Source: SIG440 sp045586925 | Lineage (GTDB): Bacteria; Bacillota; Clostridia; Monoglobales; Monoglobaceae | Assembly (NCBI GenBank): GCA_045586925.1 | Contig: JAZNBG010000034.1 | Location: 12,124 to 76,123, forward strand | Length of the DNA: 64,000 bases | Direction of reading: 5' to 3' | Made by a program: the position numbers and the translations under genes | Notes under the pieces: model-generated | Seen by the model: only the letters and a program-made list of their open reading frames with translations | Database searches by the model: none | What the model was told of the DNA's origin: nothing | In this document: positions 1-7,576 of the stretch, piece after piece | Layout of the letters: each line of letters begins with the position of its first letter | How positions within the stretch are numbered: the first letter of the stretch is position 1

Positions 1-704
1 ATTTAAAAAATGGTTTGGAAAATTATATAGACTATAATACTGGGCTTATAAACGGAGATAAATTAGAAAAAGAATGGTTTAATGAAATAAAAGCAGATAT
101 TTTTATTTCACATTCTCATAAGGATAAAGATTTAGCCATTTCAATTGCAGGTTGGTTGAAAGAGGAAATGAAATTAAAAGCATTTGTAGATTGTACTGTA
201 TGGGGATATGCAGATGATATTTTAAAAGAAATAAATAATAAATATAATTATTTAAGAACAGAAGATGATGGTAGCATAACTTATAGTCATAGAAAAGCTA
301 ACTATGCTGCAAGTCACGTGTATTTAATGTTAAACTCTGCATTAAATAATATGATTAATAAAACTGAATGTTTTATGTTTATTAATACAAACAATTCTAC
401 AAGAACAATGGATAAAGACAGGGCAACAACAGAAACATTATCACCTTGGATTTATAGCGAGATTGTTATGGCTAATACAATGAAACCACAGCCTCCTGTT
501 AGACCTACCTATTTAGAAAAAAATGCTGTTTTCTATGGGGAAATGAATGAAGACATGGGTATGACACACAAAGTGGATTTTTCAGATTTTGAAACAGTAG
601 ATTTATCAACATTTACCATATGGAAGAATGAAATAAAATATGATGAACATCCACTGGATACTTTATATAAGCTTGCAAAGAAAAGAGATGTTTTATATGG
701 ATAA
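1..704 (+). CDS. TIR-like domain protein, 5' end outside window
   Basis: The frame is open to the window edge, so the N-terminus is missing; the first in-frame start visible is a TTG at position 15. Near the visible N-terminus the protein reads ADIFISHSHKDKDLA, followed by a helix and FVDCTVWGYADD, the beta-A and BB-loop pattern of TIR/ThsB-like domains, which in bacteria act as NAD-consuming or signalling effectors. The C-terminal half (LSPWIYSEI, TIWKNEIKYDE) is conserved in the same uncharacterised group but has no assigned role. Its stop overlaps the start of the next gene by 8 bp, so the two are translationally coupled. Both genes are clearly richer in A+T than the rest of the window, which suggests acquisition by transfer. 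TIR-like is fairly secure; a defence role is inference. Confidence 0.72.
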   Translation, partial: LKNGLENYIDYNTGLINGDKLEKEWFNEIKADIFISHSHKDKDLAISIAGWLKEEMKLKAFVDCTVWGYADDILKEINNKYNYLRTEDDGSITYSHRKANYAASHVYLMLNSALNNMINKTECFMFINTNNSTRTMDKDRATTETLSPWIYSEIVMANTMKPQPPVRPTYLEKNAVFYGEMNEDMGMTHKVDFSDFETVDLSTFTIWKNEIKYDEHPLDTLYKLAKKRDVLYG

Positions 705-1194
705 AAATAAAAATTTAGAATTAGATAACAAAGAAGTCCTAAGCAAAGAAATAGATTTAATTCAGAATTGTATCACTAGAATGGCTCAAAATTCATTCAG
801 CATTAAAGGCTGGTTGATAGGTTTAATTATTGCAGTTATAGCACTGCTACCTGAAAATGTTGACAAGAATAGTATTTGTTGGATAATAATAGCAACAACT
901 ATTATATTTTGGGGATTGGATGCTTTTTATCTTAGAACAGAAAAGCTTTATAGATGGAAATATGATTGGATAATTCAAAACAGATTAAATACATCCGAGT
1001 TCTGCTACAACTTAAATCCTGATAAAAGCGAAATGTGGCTACCTGATGAAAATAACAAATCAAGAAAAAAACCTTGTATTATTAGAACAATGTTTACTAA
1101 AACTTTATGGCCGTTTTATATGCCAATAATCATTATAGCTCTCGGTGTAATATTCAAAGAACAGTTGGTGCAATTTTGGTGCAACACTTTATAA
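697..1194 (+). CDS. Small membrane protein paired with the TIR-like gene
   Basis: About 165 residues. I chose the ATG inside the end of the upstream gene because AAGAGATG lies just before it; a start further upstream would overlap that gene by 65 bp. The N-terminus is charged and probably helical (EIDLIQNCITRMAQNSFSIK), followed by two hydrophobic segments (around WLIGLIIAVIALL and ICWIIIATTIIFWGL), a conserved-looking LDAFYLRTEKLYR stretch and a third hydrophobic helix near the C-terminus. Two adjacent membrane helices followed by a charged cytosolic helix resemble the SLATT-like 2TM effectors found with nucleotide-signalling systems, but I could not assign a named family. Coupling to a TIR-like gene makes a membrane-acting effector or regulator plausible. 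Confidence 0.65.
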   Translation: MDKNKNLELDNKEVLSKEIDLIQNCITRMAQNSFSIKGWLIGLIIAVIALLPENVDKNSICWIIIATTIIFWGLDAFYLRTEKLYRWKYDWIIQNRLNTSEFCYNLNPDKSEMWLPDENNKSRKKPCIIRTMFTKTLWPFYMPIIIIALGVIFKEQLVQFWCNTL

Positions 1195-1214
1195 AAAGTT
1201 GTCAATTTTATAAG

Positions 1215-1283
1215 ACGATATAAAAACAAGCACCAACGAAATCACACGATATAACACATTTTAAATGGTTAGAAACGATATAA
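1215..1283 (+). repeat. Three ACGATATAA direct repeats
   Basis: The 9-mer ACGATATAA occurs at 1215, 1246 and 1275, at intervals of 31 and 29 bp, in otherwise nondescript AT-rich DNA behind the TIR/membrane gene pair. The roughly three-helical-turn spacing could suit a DNA-binding protein or a recombinase arm site. No known motif was recognised. Confidence 0.5.
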
Positions 1284-1330
1284 AACAGTAATTGTAAAAC
1301 TCAAAGAGATAATTTCTTATCGCTTATCAA

Positions 1331-1357
1331 AATCCCACAACCAACGGTTGTGGGATT
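1331..1357 (+). terminator. Terminator after the TIR/membrane pair
   Basis: A perfect 12-bp stem (AATCCCACAACC with GGTTGTGGGATT) around a 3-nt loop is followed by TATTTATG. It lies downstream of the TIR-like operon. Confidence 0.7.
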
Positions 1358-1402
1358 TATTTATGCGCAAGCTTCGATTGTTGTCACACAAATTAAATGC
1401 CA

Positions 1403-1429
1403 AAACCGCCCTGCATTGCAGGGCGGTTT
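1403..1429 (-). terminator. Terminator of the GTPase-nuclease gene
   Basis: A perfect 12-bp GC-rich stem (AAACCGCCCTGC with GCAGGGCGGTTT) with loop ATT lies just after the stop of the minus-strand gene. On that strand the second arm ends in TTTT. Confidence 0.85.
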
Positions 1430-1443
1430 AAAACATTAAAACA

Positions 1444-4032
1444 TTAGCTATTCTTTATTTTTATTTCGGTAAGGGGCTGATGCTCCTGAAGATTTTCCAT
1501 TATATCATTCAGCTTTTCCTCGGCAAGCTCAATATCCTTTAAAAATTCATCCGCAGAAATGCGGAAGGCTCCGCTGCCAAAGATTATAACCTGCTCTAAA
1601 CGGTCGGAGGTTGCAACCTTGACGATGTAATTCTTTTTGCTGATATCCCTTGCAGTGCGTTCGATATAGGTGTCAGCGGTTTCTGCCTCCTTGGTGTATA
1701 CAACGTCTAAGTTTCCTATCCTTTCGTAACTCCCAAGGCCGCCTTTGACCTTGTATGCGTCAAAGACAATTATAATTTCGCAACTGCGCATTTCTTTATA
1801 GTTTGAAAGGCGGTTTATCAGATAGTTTTTTGCAATATCCAAAGTTTCGTTGTCGGCATTGGTTAAATCAAACCAGGCAAAAAGAATATTATATCCGTCA
1901 ACCAGCAGATATTCGCCCTTAGTTTCTGTTGATGCTTTATATTTTTTTGCAACTGCCTCGGGCAATTTCTGGGATTTAAAGCTTGTGTGTGCCTTACGCT
2001 GAATTTTGCCGTAGGTGCGTTCGAAAATACGCATAAGTTCGTCGTCGTCAGTGTAATTTAAACTGCGCCTTGGGGCATTTTGTACTGCCGTAATTTCTTC
2101 GGCGGCTTTTTTGCGGGTATCCTCAATATGCATATTTTGGTGAACTTCATTCCATTTTACCACAAAGCCTGCTCCGTGGTCGCAGAAAACCGAATCAGGA
2201 GTGTTTTCTAAATCCTGCTCGGGGTCGTAGCCTGTTGCTGCAACAATTTCTGCTTGATTTTTACACGGTTCATAGCCTGCAGGCATACACTCTAAAATGC
2301 CAAGTCCGTGGGTATAGGCACGGACCTCGGCCGAGTAGTTGCAAAGCCCCTGAACGGGAGCGTAGCCTTTAAGGATTGAGGTATCTTCGCGGTTTTCGGG
2401 AGGAGTAAACTTTCCTCCCATATTTTGAATGTCGGTCATTGCCCTGCCCAAAGCTGATGTTGGAAGGGTAAGGGAAAAGCTGTACCATGGCTCAAGGAGA
2501 ACCGACTCTGCCTGCATAAGTCCCTGACGTATTGCACGATAGGTTGCCTGACGGAAATCACCGCCTTCGGTGTGTTTTTTGTGGGCACGGCCTGCAACAA
2601 GAGTTATTTTTATGTCAGTTATTGGTGCACCTGTCAGCACACCGAGATGAGTTTTTTCTTCAAGATGGGTAATGATAAGGCGTTGCCAGTTCTTGTCGAG
2701 TTCGTCATCGCTGCATTTATTGTCGATGACAATTCCGCTACCAGCCTTGCCTGGCTCAAGTATGAGGTGAACTTCGGCATAATGACGAAGAGGCTCGAAG
2801 TGCCCAACACCAAGAACTGAATTCTTGATTGTTTCCTTATATATAATACTGCCTTGTTCGAATTCTACTGTCATATCAAAACGGTCTTTAAGTACACACT
2901 TCAGTACTTCGGACTGCACTTCGCCCATAAGCTGAATGTGAATTTCGCCAAGTTGTGGGTGCCAAACAGTGCGAAGCTGGGGGTCTTCCTCCTGATACTT
3001 TTTAAGATTGCGAAGGGCAGTGTTTATATCATAACCATCCTCAAGTTTGACTTTGTATGAAAATACGGGTTCAAAGGTGAAGGAGGAATTATCGCACTCA
3101 AACCCTAGTCCCTGTCCGGGAAAGGTTTGAGTCAGACCCGATACCGCACAAACCGTGCCGGACAGGGCATCCTGCTCGCTTTTGTATTTTAGTCCAGAAT
3201 AAATGCGTATTTCGTTTATCTTTTCGCCGTCTATAATGTCTTTGACGGAGAGCTTGCCACCTGTAACTTTAAGGTGTGTAAGGCGGTTGCCTCTTTCGTC
3301 GGTGGAAATCTTAAAAACCTTTGCTCCAAAACTATCACGGCTTTTAGACTGACGAGTGTATGCGTCAAGTGCCACAAGAAGTTCGGCAACACCTTCGGTT
3401 TTGAGTGCCGAGCCGAAAAAAACCGGAAACAGCTTGCGTTCTGCAACGGCATCTGTGATATTCTCATAGAAGAATGCACCGCTTTCGAAAAATTCGTTCA
3501 TTAGCTCATCGGTGCATACTGCCAAAGACTCGGCTTCGGCTTCGCCTTCAGACAGGGCAGAGGATAGGTCAATGCAGGCTGTACTCAGCTTGTCCTTTAT
3601 TTCTAAGAGCAAGCTTTCCTTATCGGCAACATCCATATCCATTTTATTTACAAATATAAAGGTCGGAATATTGTATTGCTCAAGAATTTTCCACAATGAT
3701 GCAGTGTGGCTTTGTATGCCGTCAGACGCACTTACAAGCAAGATTGCATAGTCAAGGACGCTGAGAGCTCTTTCGGTCTCGGCAGAAAAATCCACGTGTC
3801 CCGGGGTGTCAAGAAGGGTGAAATTTGTCTCCCCGTGGGAGAATGTTGCCTGTTTGGAGAAAATGGTGATTCCACGACTTCGCTCTATTTCATTTGTATC
3901 AAGAAAGGCGTCCTTGCGATCAACCCTGCCAAGGGTACGGATTTCTCCAGACAGATAGAGTATTGCCTCGGATAAAGTGGTTTTTCCCGAGTCAACGTGG
4001 GCAAGAACGCCAATCGCCAATCTTTTTTTCAT
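1444..4032 (-). CDS. TetM/TetO-like translation GTPase fused to a Rae1/YacP-type NYN ribonuclease domain
   Basis: 862 residues, longer than the roughly 640 of TetM/TetO. The N-terminus is an EF-G-like ribosomal protection GTPase: P-loop AHVDSGKTT (11-19), RGIT switch I (53-56), DTPGH (75-79) and NKMD (129-132), followed by EF-G-like domains. After a basic linker near 660-700 comes a second module from about residue 707: LLVDGYNILFAW, TKEAETADTYIE and ATSDRLEQ, with candidate metal-binding Asp712, Asp787 and Asp810. This matches Rae1 (YacP), the Bacillus A-site mRNA endonuclease. The start is the ATG preceded by GTGGAGC; the frame continues upstream but without a ribosome binding site. It has its own consensus promoter and no TetM-style long leader. 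Possible roles are ribosome rescue, mRNA cleavage on stalled ribosomes, or tetracycline protection; resistance is not demonstrated. Confidence 0.88.
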   Translation of the reverse strand: MKKRLAIGVLAHVDSGKTTLSEAILYLSGEIRTLGRVDRKDAFLDTNEIERSRGITIFSKQATFSHGETNFTLLDTPGHVDFSAETERALSVLDYAILLVSASDGIQSHTASLWKILEQYNIPTFIFVNKMDMDVADKESLLLEIKDKLSTACIDLSSALSEGEAEAESLAVCTDELMNEFFESGAFFYENITDAVAERKLFPVFFGSALKTEGVAELLVALDAYTRQSKSRDSFGAKVFKISTDERGNRLTHLKVTGGKLSVKDIIDGEKINEIRIYSGLKYKSEQDALSGTVCAVSGLTQTFPGQGLGFECDNSSFTFEPVFSYKVKLEDGYDINTALRNLKKYQEEDPQLRTVWHPQLGEIHIQLMGEVQSEVLKCVLKDRFDMTVEFEQGSIIYKETIKNSVLGVGHFEPLRHYAEVHLILEPGKAGSGIVIDNKCSDDELDKNWQRLIITHLEEKTHLGVLTGAPITDIKITLVAGRAHKKHTEGGDFRQATYRAIRQGLMQAESVLLEPWYSFSLTLPTSALGRAMTDIQNMGGKFTPPENREDTSILKGYAPVQGLCNYSAEVRAYTHGLGILECMPAGYEPCKNQAEIVAATGYDPEQDLENTPDSVFCDHGAGFVVKWNEVHQNMHIEDTRKKAAEEITAVQNAPRRSLNYTDDDELMRIFERTYGKIQRKAHTSFKSQKLPEAVAKKYKASTETKGEYLLVDGYNILFAWFDLTNADNETLDIAKNYLINRLSNYKEMRSCEIIIVFDAYKVKGGLGSYERIGNLDVVYTKEAETADTYIERTARDISKKNYIVKVATSDRLEQVIIFGSGAFRISADEFLKDIELAEEKLNDIMENLQEHQPLTEIKIKNS

Positions 4033-4066
4033 AACTGTGCTCCACAATATATAGGTATCGAAATTT

Positions 4067-4095
4067 ATTATATCACTCAATATGTTGTATGTCAA
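4067..4095 (-). promoter_or_regulatory. Sigma-A promoter of the GTPase-nuclease gene
   Basis: On the minus strand TTGACA (4095-4090) and TATAAT (4072-4067) are separated by exactly 17 bp. The inferred leader is under 40 nt, so there is no room for a TetM-like attenuator peptide. Confidence 0.88.
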
Positions 4096-4246
4096 TATCT
4101 GATTTGGAATACAAAATATATAAAAATTATGCTATAATTTTCAAAATTCTAAAAAATTTTTCTGGCAGAAAAAAGCTGTAAGTGCCACAGAACAAGGCTT
4201 TGGGGGTTGGAAAAAAATGGGTGACAAAAAATGTTGTTTTTTGGTA

Positions 4247-4275
4247 TTGACAATTGTATAGGGCTATTATATAAT
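4247..4275 (+). promoter_or_regulatory. Sigma-A promoter of nrdG-nrdD-trxB
   Basis: TTGACA at 4247-4252 and TATAAT at 4270-4275 with a 17-bp spacer. The rest of the gap upstream (4096-4246) holds only AT-rich DNA with no gene that I can see. Confidence 0.88.
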
Positions 4276-4322
4276 AACAATATCTAGCGTTTAAAATAAA
4301 AACTTAAAACAATATATTGTGT
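4275..4322 (+). promoter_or_regulatory. Two NrdR-like boxes
   Basis: The downstream box (4307-4322, AAACAATATATTGTGT) differs from the NrdR consensus ACACAATATATTGTGT at one base. The upstream box (4275-4290, TAACAATATCTAGCGT) is a weaker match. Their centres are 32 bp apart, three helical turns, which is the usual arrangement of paired NrdR sites. They cover the end of the -10 element and the transcript start, so binding would repress when dATP is high. No nrdR gene is in the window. Confidence 0.75.
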
Positions 4323-4353
4323 TTTGGGAAAGGGCGACGGAAGGATGGCAGTT

Positions 4354-5049
4354 ATGAAAATTGGCGGACTTGTGAAGATGACTTTGCTTGACTTCCCGGG
4401 TTATGTTGCCTGTACGGTATTTTTAGAGGGGTGCAATTTCAGGTGTCCGTTTTGCCATAATGCTGATATGGCTGAGGCAAAATCTCCCGATAGAATAACA
4501 GATGAAGAGCTTTTTCGCTTTTTGAAAAAGCGGCAAGGGATTTTGGATGGAGTCTGTGTATCCGGTGGCGAACCCTTAATGACGGATGGAGTTTTTGATT
4601 TCCTTAAAAAGATTAAGGATATGGGTTATAAAATCAAGCTGGACACCAACGGAAGTTTTCCCGAAAAGCTGAAAAAAGCCGTGCAGTCCGGTTTATGCGA
4701 CTATGTTGCAATGGATATTAAAAATGCTCCGTCTAAGTACGGACTGACTTCGGGTAGTGAAAAGATTGTCTTTAATAATGTGAAGGAAAGCATAGATTTT
4801 TTGAAAAGTGCAGACATTCCTCACGAATTCAGAACAACAGTGGTTAAAGATTTTCACACAAAGGAAGATGTTGCTGAAATTGCAAATATCATTGGAGCAG
4901 ACGAAAAATACTTCATTCAGCCATTTCGTGACAGAGAAACTGTACTTCAGCCGGGACTGAGTGAATTTGAGAATGAGGAAATAAAAATATTGCTTGCCGC
5001 AGCCAGGGAGTATGCTCCAAAGACCTGTGTGCGAGGCGTGGAACTGTAG
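4354..5049 (+). CDS. nrdG: Anaerobic ribonucleoside-triphosphate reductase activating protein
   Basis: A 231-residue radical SAM enzyme that installs the glycyl radical on NrdD. The N-terminus MKIGGLVKMTLLDFPG is typical of the NrdG/PflA-like group, and CNFRCPFC provides the CX3CX2C ligands of the 4Fe-4S cluster. CVSGGEPL is the SAM-contacting GGE motif. I chose the second of two close ATGs because GGAAGG sits 9 nt before it; the ATG at 4345 directly abuts that sequence. The gene is the first of an operon, 67 bp ahead of nrdD, behind a promoter with NrdR-like boxes. Confidence 0.93.
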   Translation: MKIGGLVKMTLLDFPGYVACTVFLEGCNFRCPFCHNADMAEAKSPDRITDEELFRFLKKRQGILDGVCVSGGEPLMTDGVFDFLKKIKDMGYKIKLDTNGSFPEKLKKAVQSGLCDYVAMDIKNAPSKYGLTSGSEKIVFNNVKESIDFLKSADIPHEFRTTVVKDFHTKEDVAEIANIIGADEKYFIQPFRDRETVLQPGLSEFENEEIKILLAAAREYAPKTCVRGVEL

Positions 5050-5116
5050 AGGATGAGGCGGAAAGCCTCTTAAAATAAATGTCACAGAAGACAAAAAAAT
5101 AAAAGGAGAGAACTTT

Positions 5117-7477
5117 ATGTATAAGGTAAGAAAAAGAGATAATTCTCTGGTTGAATTTGATTTATCCAAAATCAGCGATGCAATGGTTCAGGCGTTTGAG
5201 GCACAGAACAGACAATATAATATGAACATAATTGATTTCCTTGCGTTAAAGGTTACTGCGGACTTTGAGCCTAAAATTACCAATGAATCAATTAACGTAG
5301 AGGCTATTCAGGACAGCGTGGAGGAAGTGCTTGTTCAGGCGGGTTATGCGGATGTTGCAAAAGCGTACATCCTTTACAGAAAGCTCCACGAAAAGATGCG
5401 TAATATGCAGTCTACCGTTCTTGACTACCAGCAGGTCGTTGACAACTATCTTAAGATTAACGACTGGCGTGTTAAGGAAAATTCTACTGTTACATACTCG
5501 GTTGGTGGTCTTATTCTTTCAAACTCAGGTGCAATAACTGCAAATTACTGGCTCAGCGAGATTTATGACGACGAAATTGCAAATGCACACCGCAGTGCCG
5601 ACATTCATATTCACGACCTTTCAATGCTCACAGGCTACTGTGCAGGATGGTCGCTGAAACAGCTCATTCAGGAAGGTCTTGGCGGTGTTGAGGGCAAGAT
5701 TACATCTGCGCCGGCAAGCCATCTTTCAACACTATGCAACCAGATGGTAAACTTCCTGGGAATTATGCAGAATGAATGGGCAGGTGCTCAGGCGTTCAGC
5801 TCGTTTGATACATACCTTGCGCCTTTTGTAAAGGTGGACAACCTCAGCTATGAGCAGGTTAAAAAGTGCATTGAATCCTTTATCTATGGCGTTAATACTC
5901 CGTCAAGATGGGGAACTCAGGCGCCCTTTTCTAACATCACGCTTGACTGGACTGTTCCTGCAGACCTTGCAGAACTTCCTGCAATTGTTGGCGGCAAGGA
6001 AATGGATTTTAAGTATAAGGATTGTAAGGCTGAGATGGATATGGTTAACCGTGCATTCATCGAGGTTATGATTGAAGGCGATGCAAACGGCAGAGGATTC
6101 CAGTATCCTATTCCTACATATTCAATTACAAAGGATTTTGATTGGTCAGAAACCAAAAATAACAAGCTGCTTTTTGAAATGACTTCTAAATATGGTACAC
6201 CATATTTTTCAAATTACATCAATAGTGATATGGAGCCAAGCGATATCCGCAGTATGTGTTGCAGATTGCGTCTTGACCTTCGTGAACTCAGAAAGAAATC
6301 AGGCGGTTTCTTTGGAAGTGGTGAAAGCACCGGTTCGGTGGGTGTTGTTACAATTAATATGCCAAGAATTGCCTACCTTGCAGAGGATGAAGAAGATTTC
6401 TTCAAGAGACTTAATAAGCTTATGGATATATCCGCGCGTTCGCTCAGCGTGAAGCGTGAGGTAATCACAAAGCTTCTTAATGAGGGTCTTTACCCATATA
6501 CAAAGCGTTATTTAGGAACATTTGCAAACCACTTTTCGACAATCGGTCTTATCGGTATGAACGAAGTTGGTCTTAATGCAAAATGGCTTGGCGGCGATAT
6601 GACAACAGAGGAAACACGTGCATTTACCAAAAAGGTTCTTAACCATATGCGTGAAAGACTATCTGATTATCAGGAAAAATATGGTGATTTGTATAATCTT
6701 GAAGCAACTCCTGCCGAATCAACAACTTATCGTTTTGCAAAGCATGACAGAAAGAAGTATCCGGATATTATTACGGCTGCAAAGGATGGTGAAACACCTT
6801 ATTACACAAATAGCTCGCACCTTCCTGTTGGCTGCACAGCAGATATTTTTGATGCTCTTGATATGCAGGACGAACTTCATACTCTGTATACATCCGGCAC
6901 GGTATTCCATGCATTTTTGGGTGAAAAACTTCCTGATTGGAAGGCTGCTGCAAATCTGGTGAGAAAAATTGCCGAAAATTATGAGTTGCCATATTACACA
7001 TTATCACCAACATATTCTGTATGTAAGGACCATGGCTATCTTATAGGCGAGCAGGTTAAGTGCCCCATCTGTGGTGGCAGAACAGAGGTTTACAGTCGTA
7101 TTACCGGCTACTACCGTCCTGTAAGCAACTGGAATGACGGCAAGTCTCAGGAATATAAGGACAGAAAGTTGTACGACATCGAGAATTCTGTGCTTAAACG
7201 AAACGGTGCGTCCCAGACAGCAGAGGCAGACTGCGGCTGTAATGCGAGCGTTATGCTGTTTACAACAAAAACCTGCCCCAACTGTAAAGCGGCAAAAGCT
7301 GTTTTAGATAAGAGTGGAATTGGTTATACTATTGTTGATGCCGAAGAGCGTGTTAGTCTGACAGAAGGCTATGGTGTGCGTCAGGCACCCACCCTGATTG
7401 TTAAATCAGGCGATGCCTTTGAAAGATTTGCAGGAGTTTCGGAAATCAGAAAGTATATTGACAGTACAAGAGGTTAA
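5117..7477 (+). CDS. nrdD: Anaerobic ribonucleoside-triphosphate reductase with C-terminal glutaredoxin-like domain
   Basis: 786 residues. It makes deoxyribonucleotides from NTPs without oxygen. An ATP-cone (KVRKRDNSLVEFDLSKIS) occupies roughly the first 90 residues and should give dATP/ATP allosteric control. The catalytic barrel includes SMCCRL (Cys381/Cys382). Near the C-terminus a Cys pair (CPIC, plus an earlier SVCKDHG) fits the zinc site, and RITGYYRP holds the likely radical glycine (Gly664). After that the protein continues with DCGC (705-708) and a redoxin fold with CPNC (720-723), cis-Pro in RQAPTL and a C-terminal helix. A fused redoxin is unusual and points to reduction by a thiol system rather than formate, in line with trxB downstream. 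The start is preceded by AAAGGAGAG. Confidence 0.95.
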   Translation: MYKVRKRDNSLVEFDLSKISDAMVQAFEAQNRQYNMNIIDFLALKVTADFEPKITNESINVEAIQDSVEEVLVQAGYADVAKAYILYRKLHEKMRNMQSTVLDYQQVVDNYLKINDWRVKENSTVTYSVGGLILSNSGAITANYWLSEIYDDEIANAHRSADIHIHDLSMLTGYCAGWSLKQLIQEGLGGVEGKITSAPASHLSTLCNQMVNFLGIMQNEWAGAQAFSSFDTYLAPFVKVDNLSYEQVKKCIESFIYGVNTPSRWGTQAPFSNITLDWTVPADLAELPAIVGGKEMDFKYKDCKAEMDMVNRAFIEVMIEGDANGRGFQYPIPTYSITKDFDWSETKNNKLLFEMTSKYGTPYFSNYINSDMEPSDIRSMCCRLRLDLRELRKKSGGFFGSGESTGSVGVVTINMPRIAYLAEDEEDFFKRLNKLMDISARSLSVKREVITKLLNEGLYPYTKRYLGTFANHFSTIGLIGMNEVGLNAKWLGGDMTTEETRAFTKKVLNHMRERLSDYQEKYGDLYNLEATPAESTTYRFAKHDRKKYPDIITAAKDGETPYYTNSSHLPVGCTADIFDALDMQDELHTLYTSGTVFHAFLGEKLPDWKAAANLVRKIAENYELPYYTLSPTYSVCKDHGYLIGEQVKCPICGGRTEVYSRITGYYRPVSNWNDGKSQEYKDRKLYDIENSVLKRNGASQTAEADCGCNASVMLFTTKTCPNCKAAKAVLDKSGIGYTIVDAEERVSLTEGYGVRQAPTLIVKSGDAFERFAGVSEIRKYIDSTRG

Positions 7478-7494
7478 AAACAATTTGTGGATTT

Positions 7495-7555
7495 TGTAGG
7501 GGCGGATGCCTACATCCGCCCGTGTTTCGGGTCGATGGAGGCATCGACCCCTACA
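7495..7555. repeat. GC-rich palindromic double-hairpin repeat
   Basis: A 61-bp element between nrdD and trxB. Its ends TGTAGGGG and CCCCTACA are inverted. Inside are two stem-loops, 7500-7508 with 7513-7521 (GGGCGGATG stem) and 7529-7537 with 7542-7550 (GGGTCGATG stem). GC content is far above the surroundings. Elements of this look are dispersed in gut Clostridia genomes and may be REP- or MITE-like; this window has one copy. It does not obviously stop transcription, as no T-run follows. Confidence 0.75.
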
Positions 7556-7576
7556 CGTTTTTTGGAGGTTTTAATT

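Noticed and set aside
4033..4095. Longer start for the GTPase-nuclease fusion
   Set aside because: The extra codons overlap the promoter's own elements; ATG at 4032 has a good ribosome binding site and matches the family N-terminus.
4033..4095. TetM-like leader peptide and attenuator
   Set aside because: The promoter leaves a leader under 40 nt and no terminator hairpin is present.
7487..7576. N-terminal extension of TrxB
   Set aside because: The open frame runs through a palindromic repeat and lacks a ribosome binding site; the family start MYDIIIIGGG follows GGAGG.
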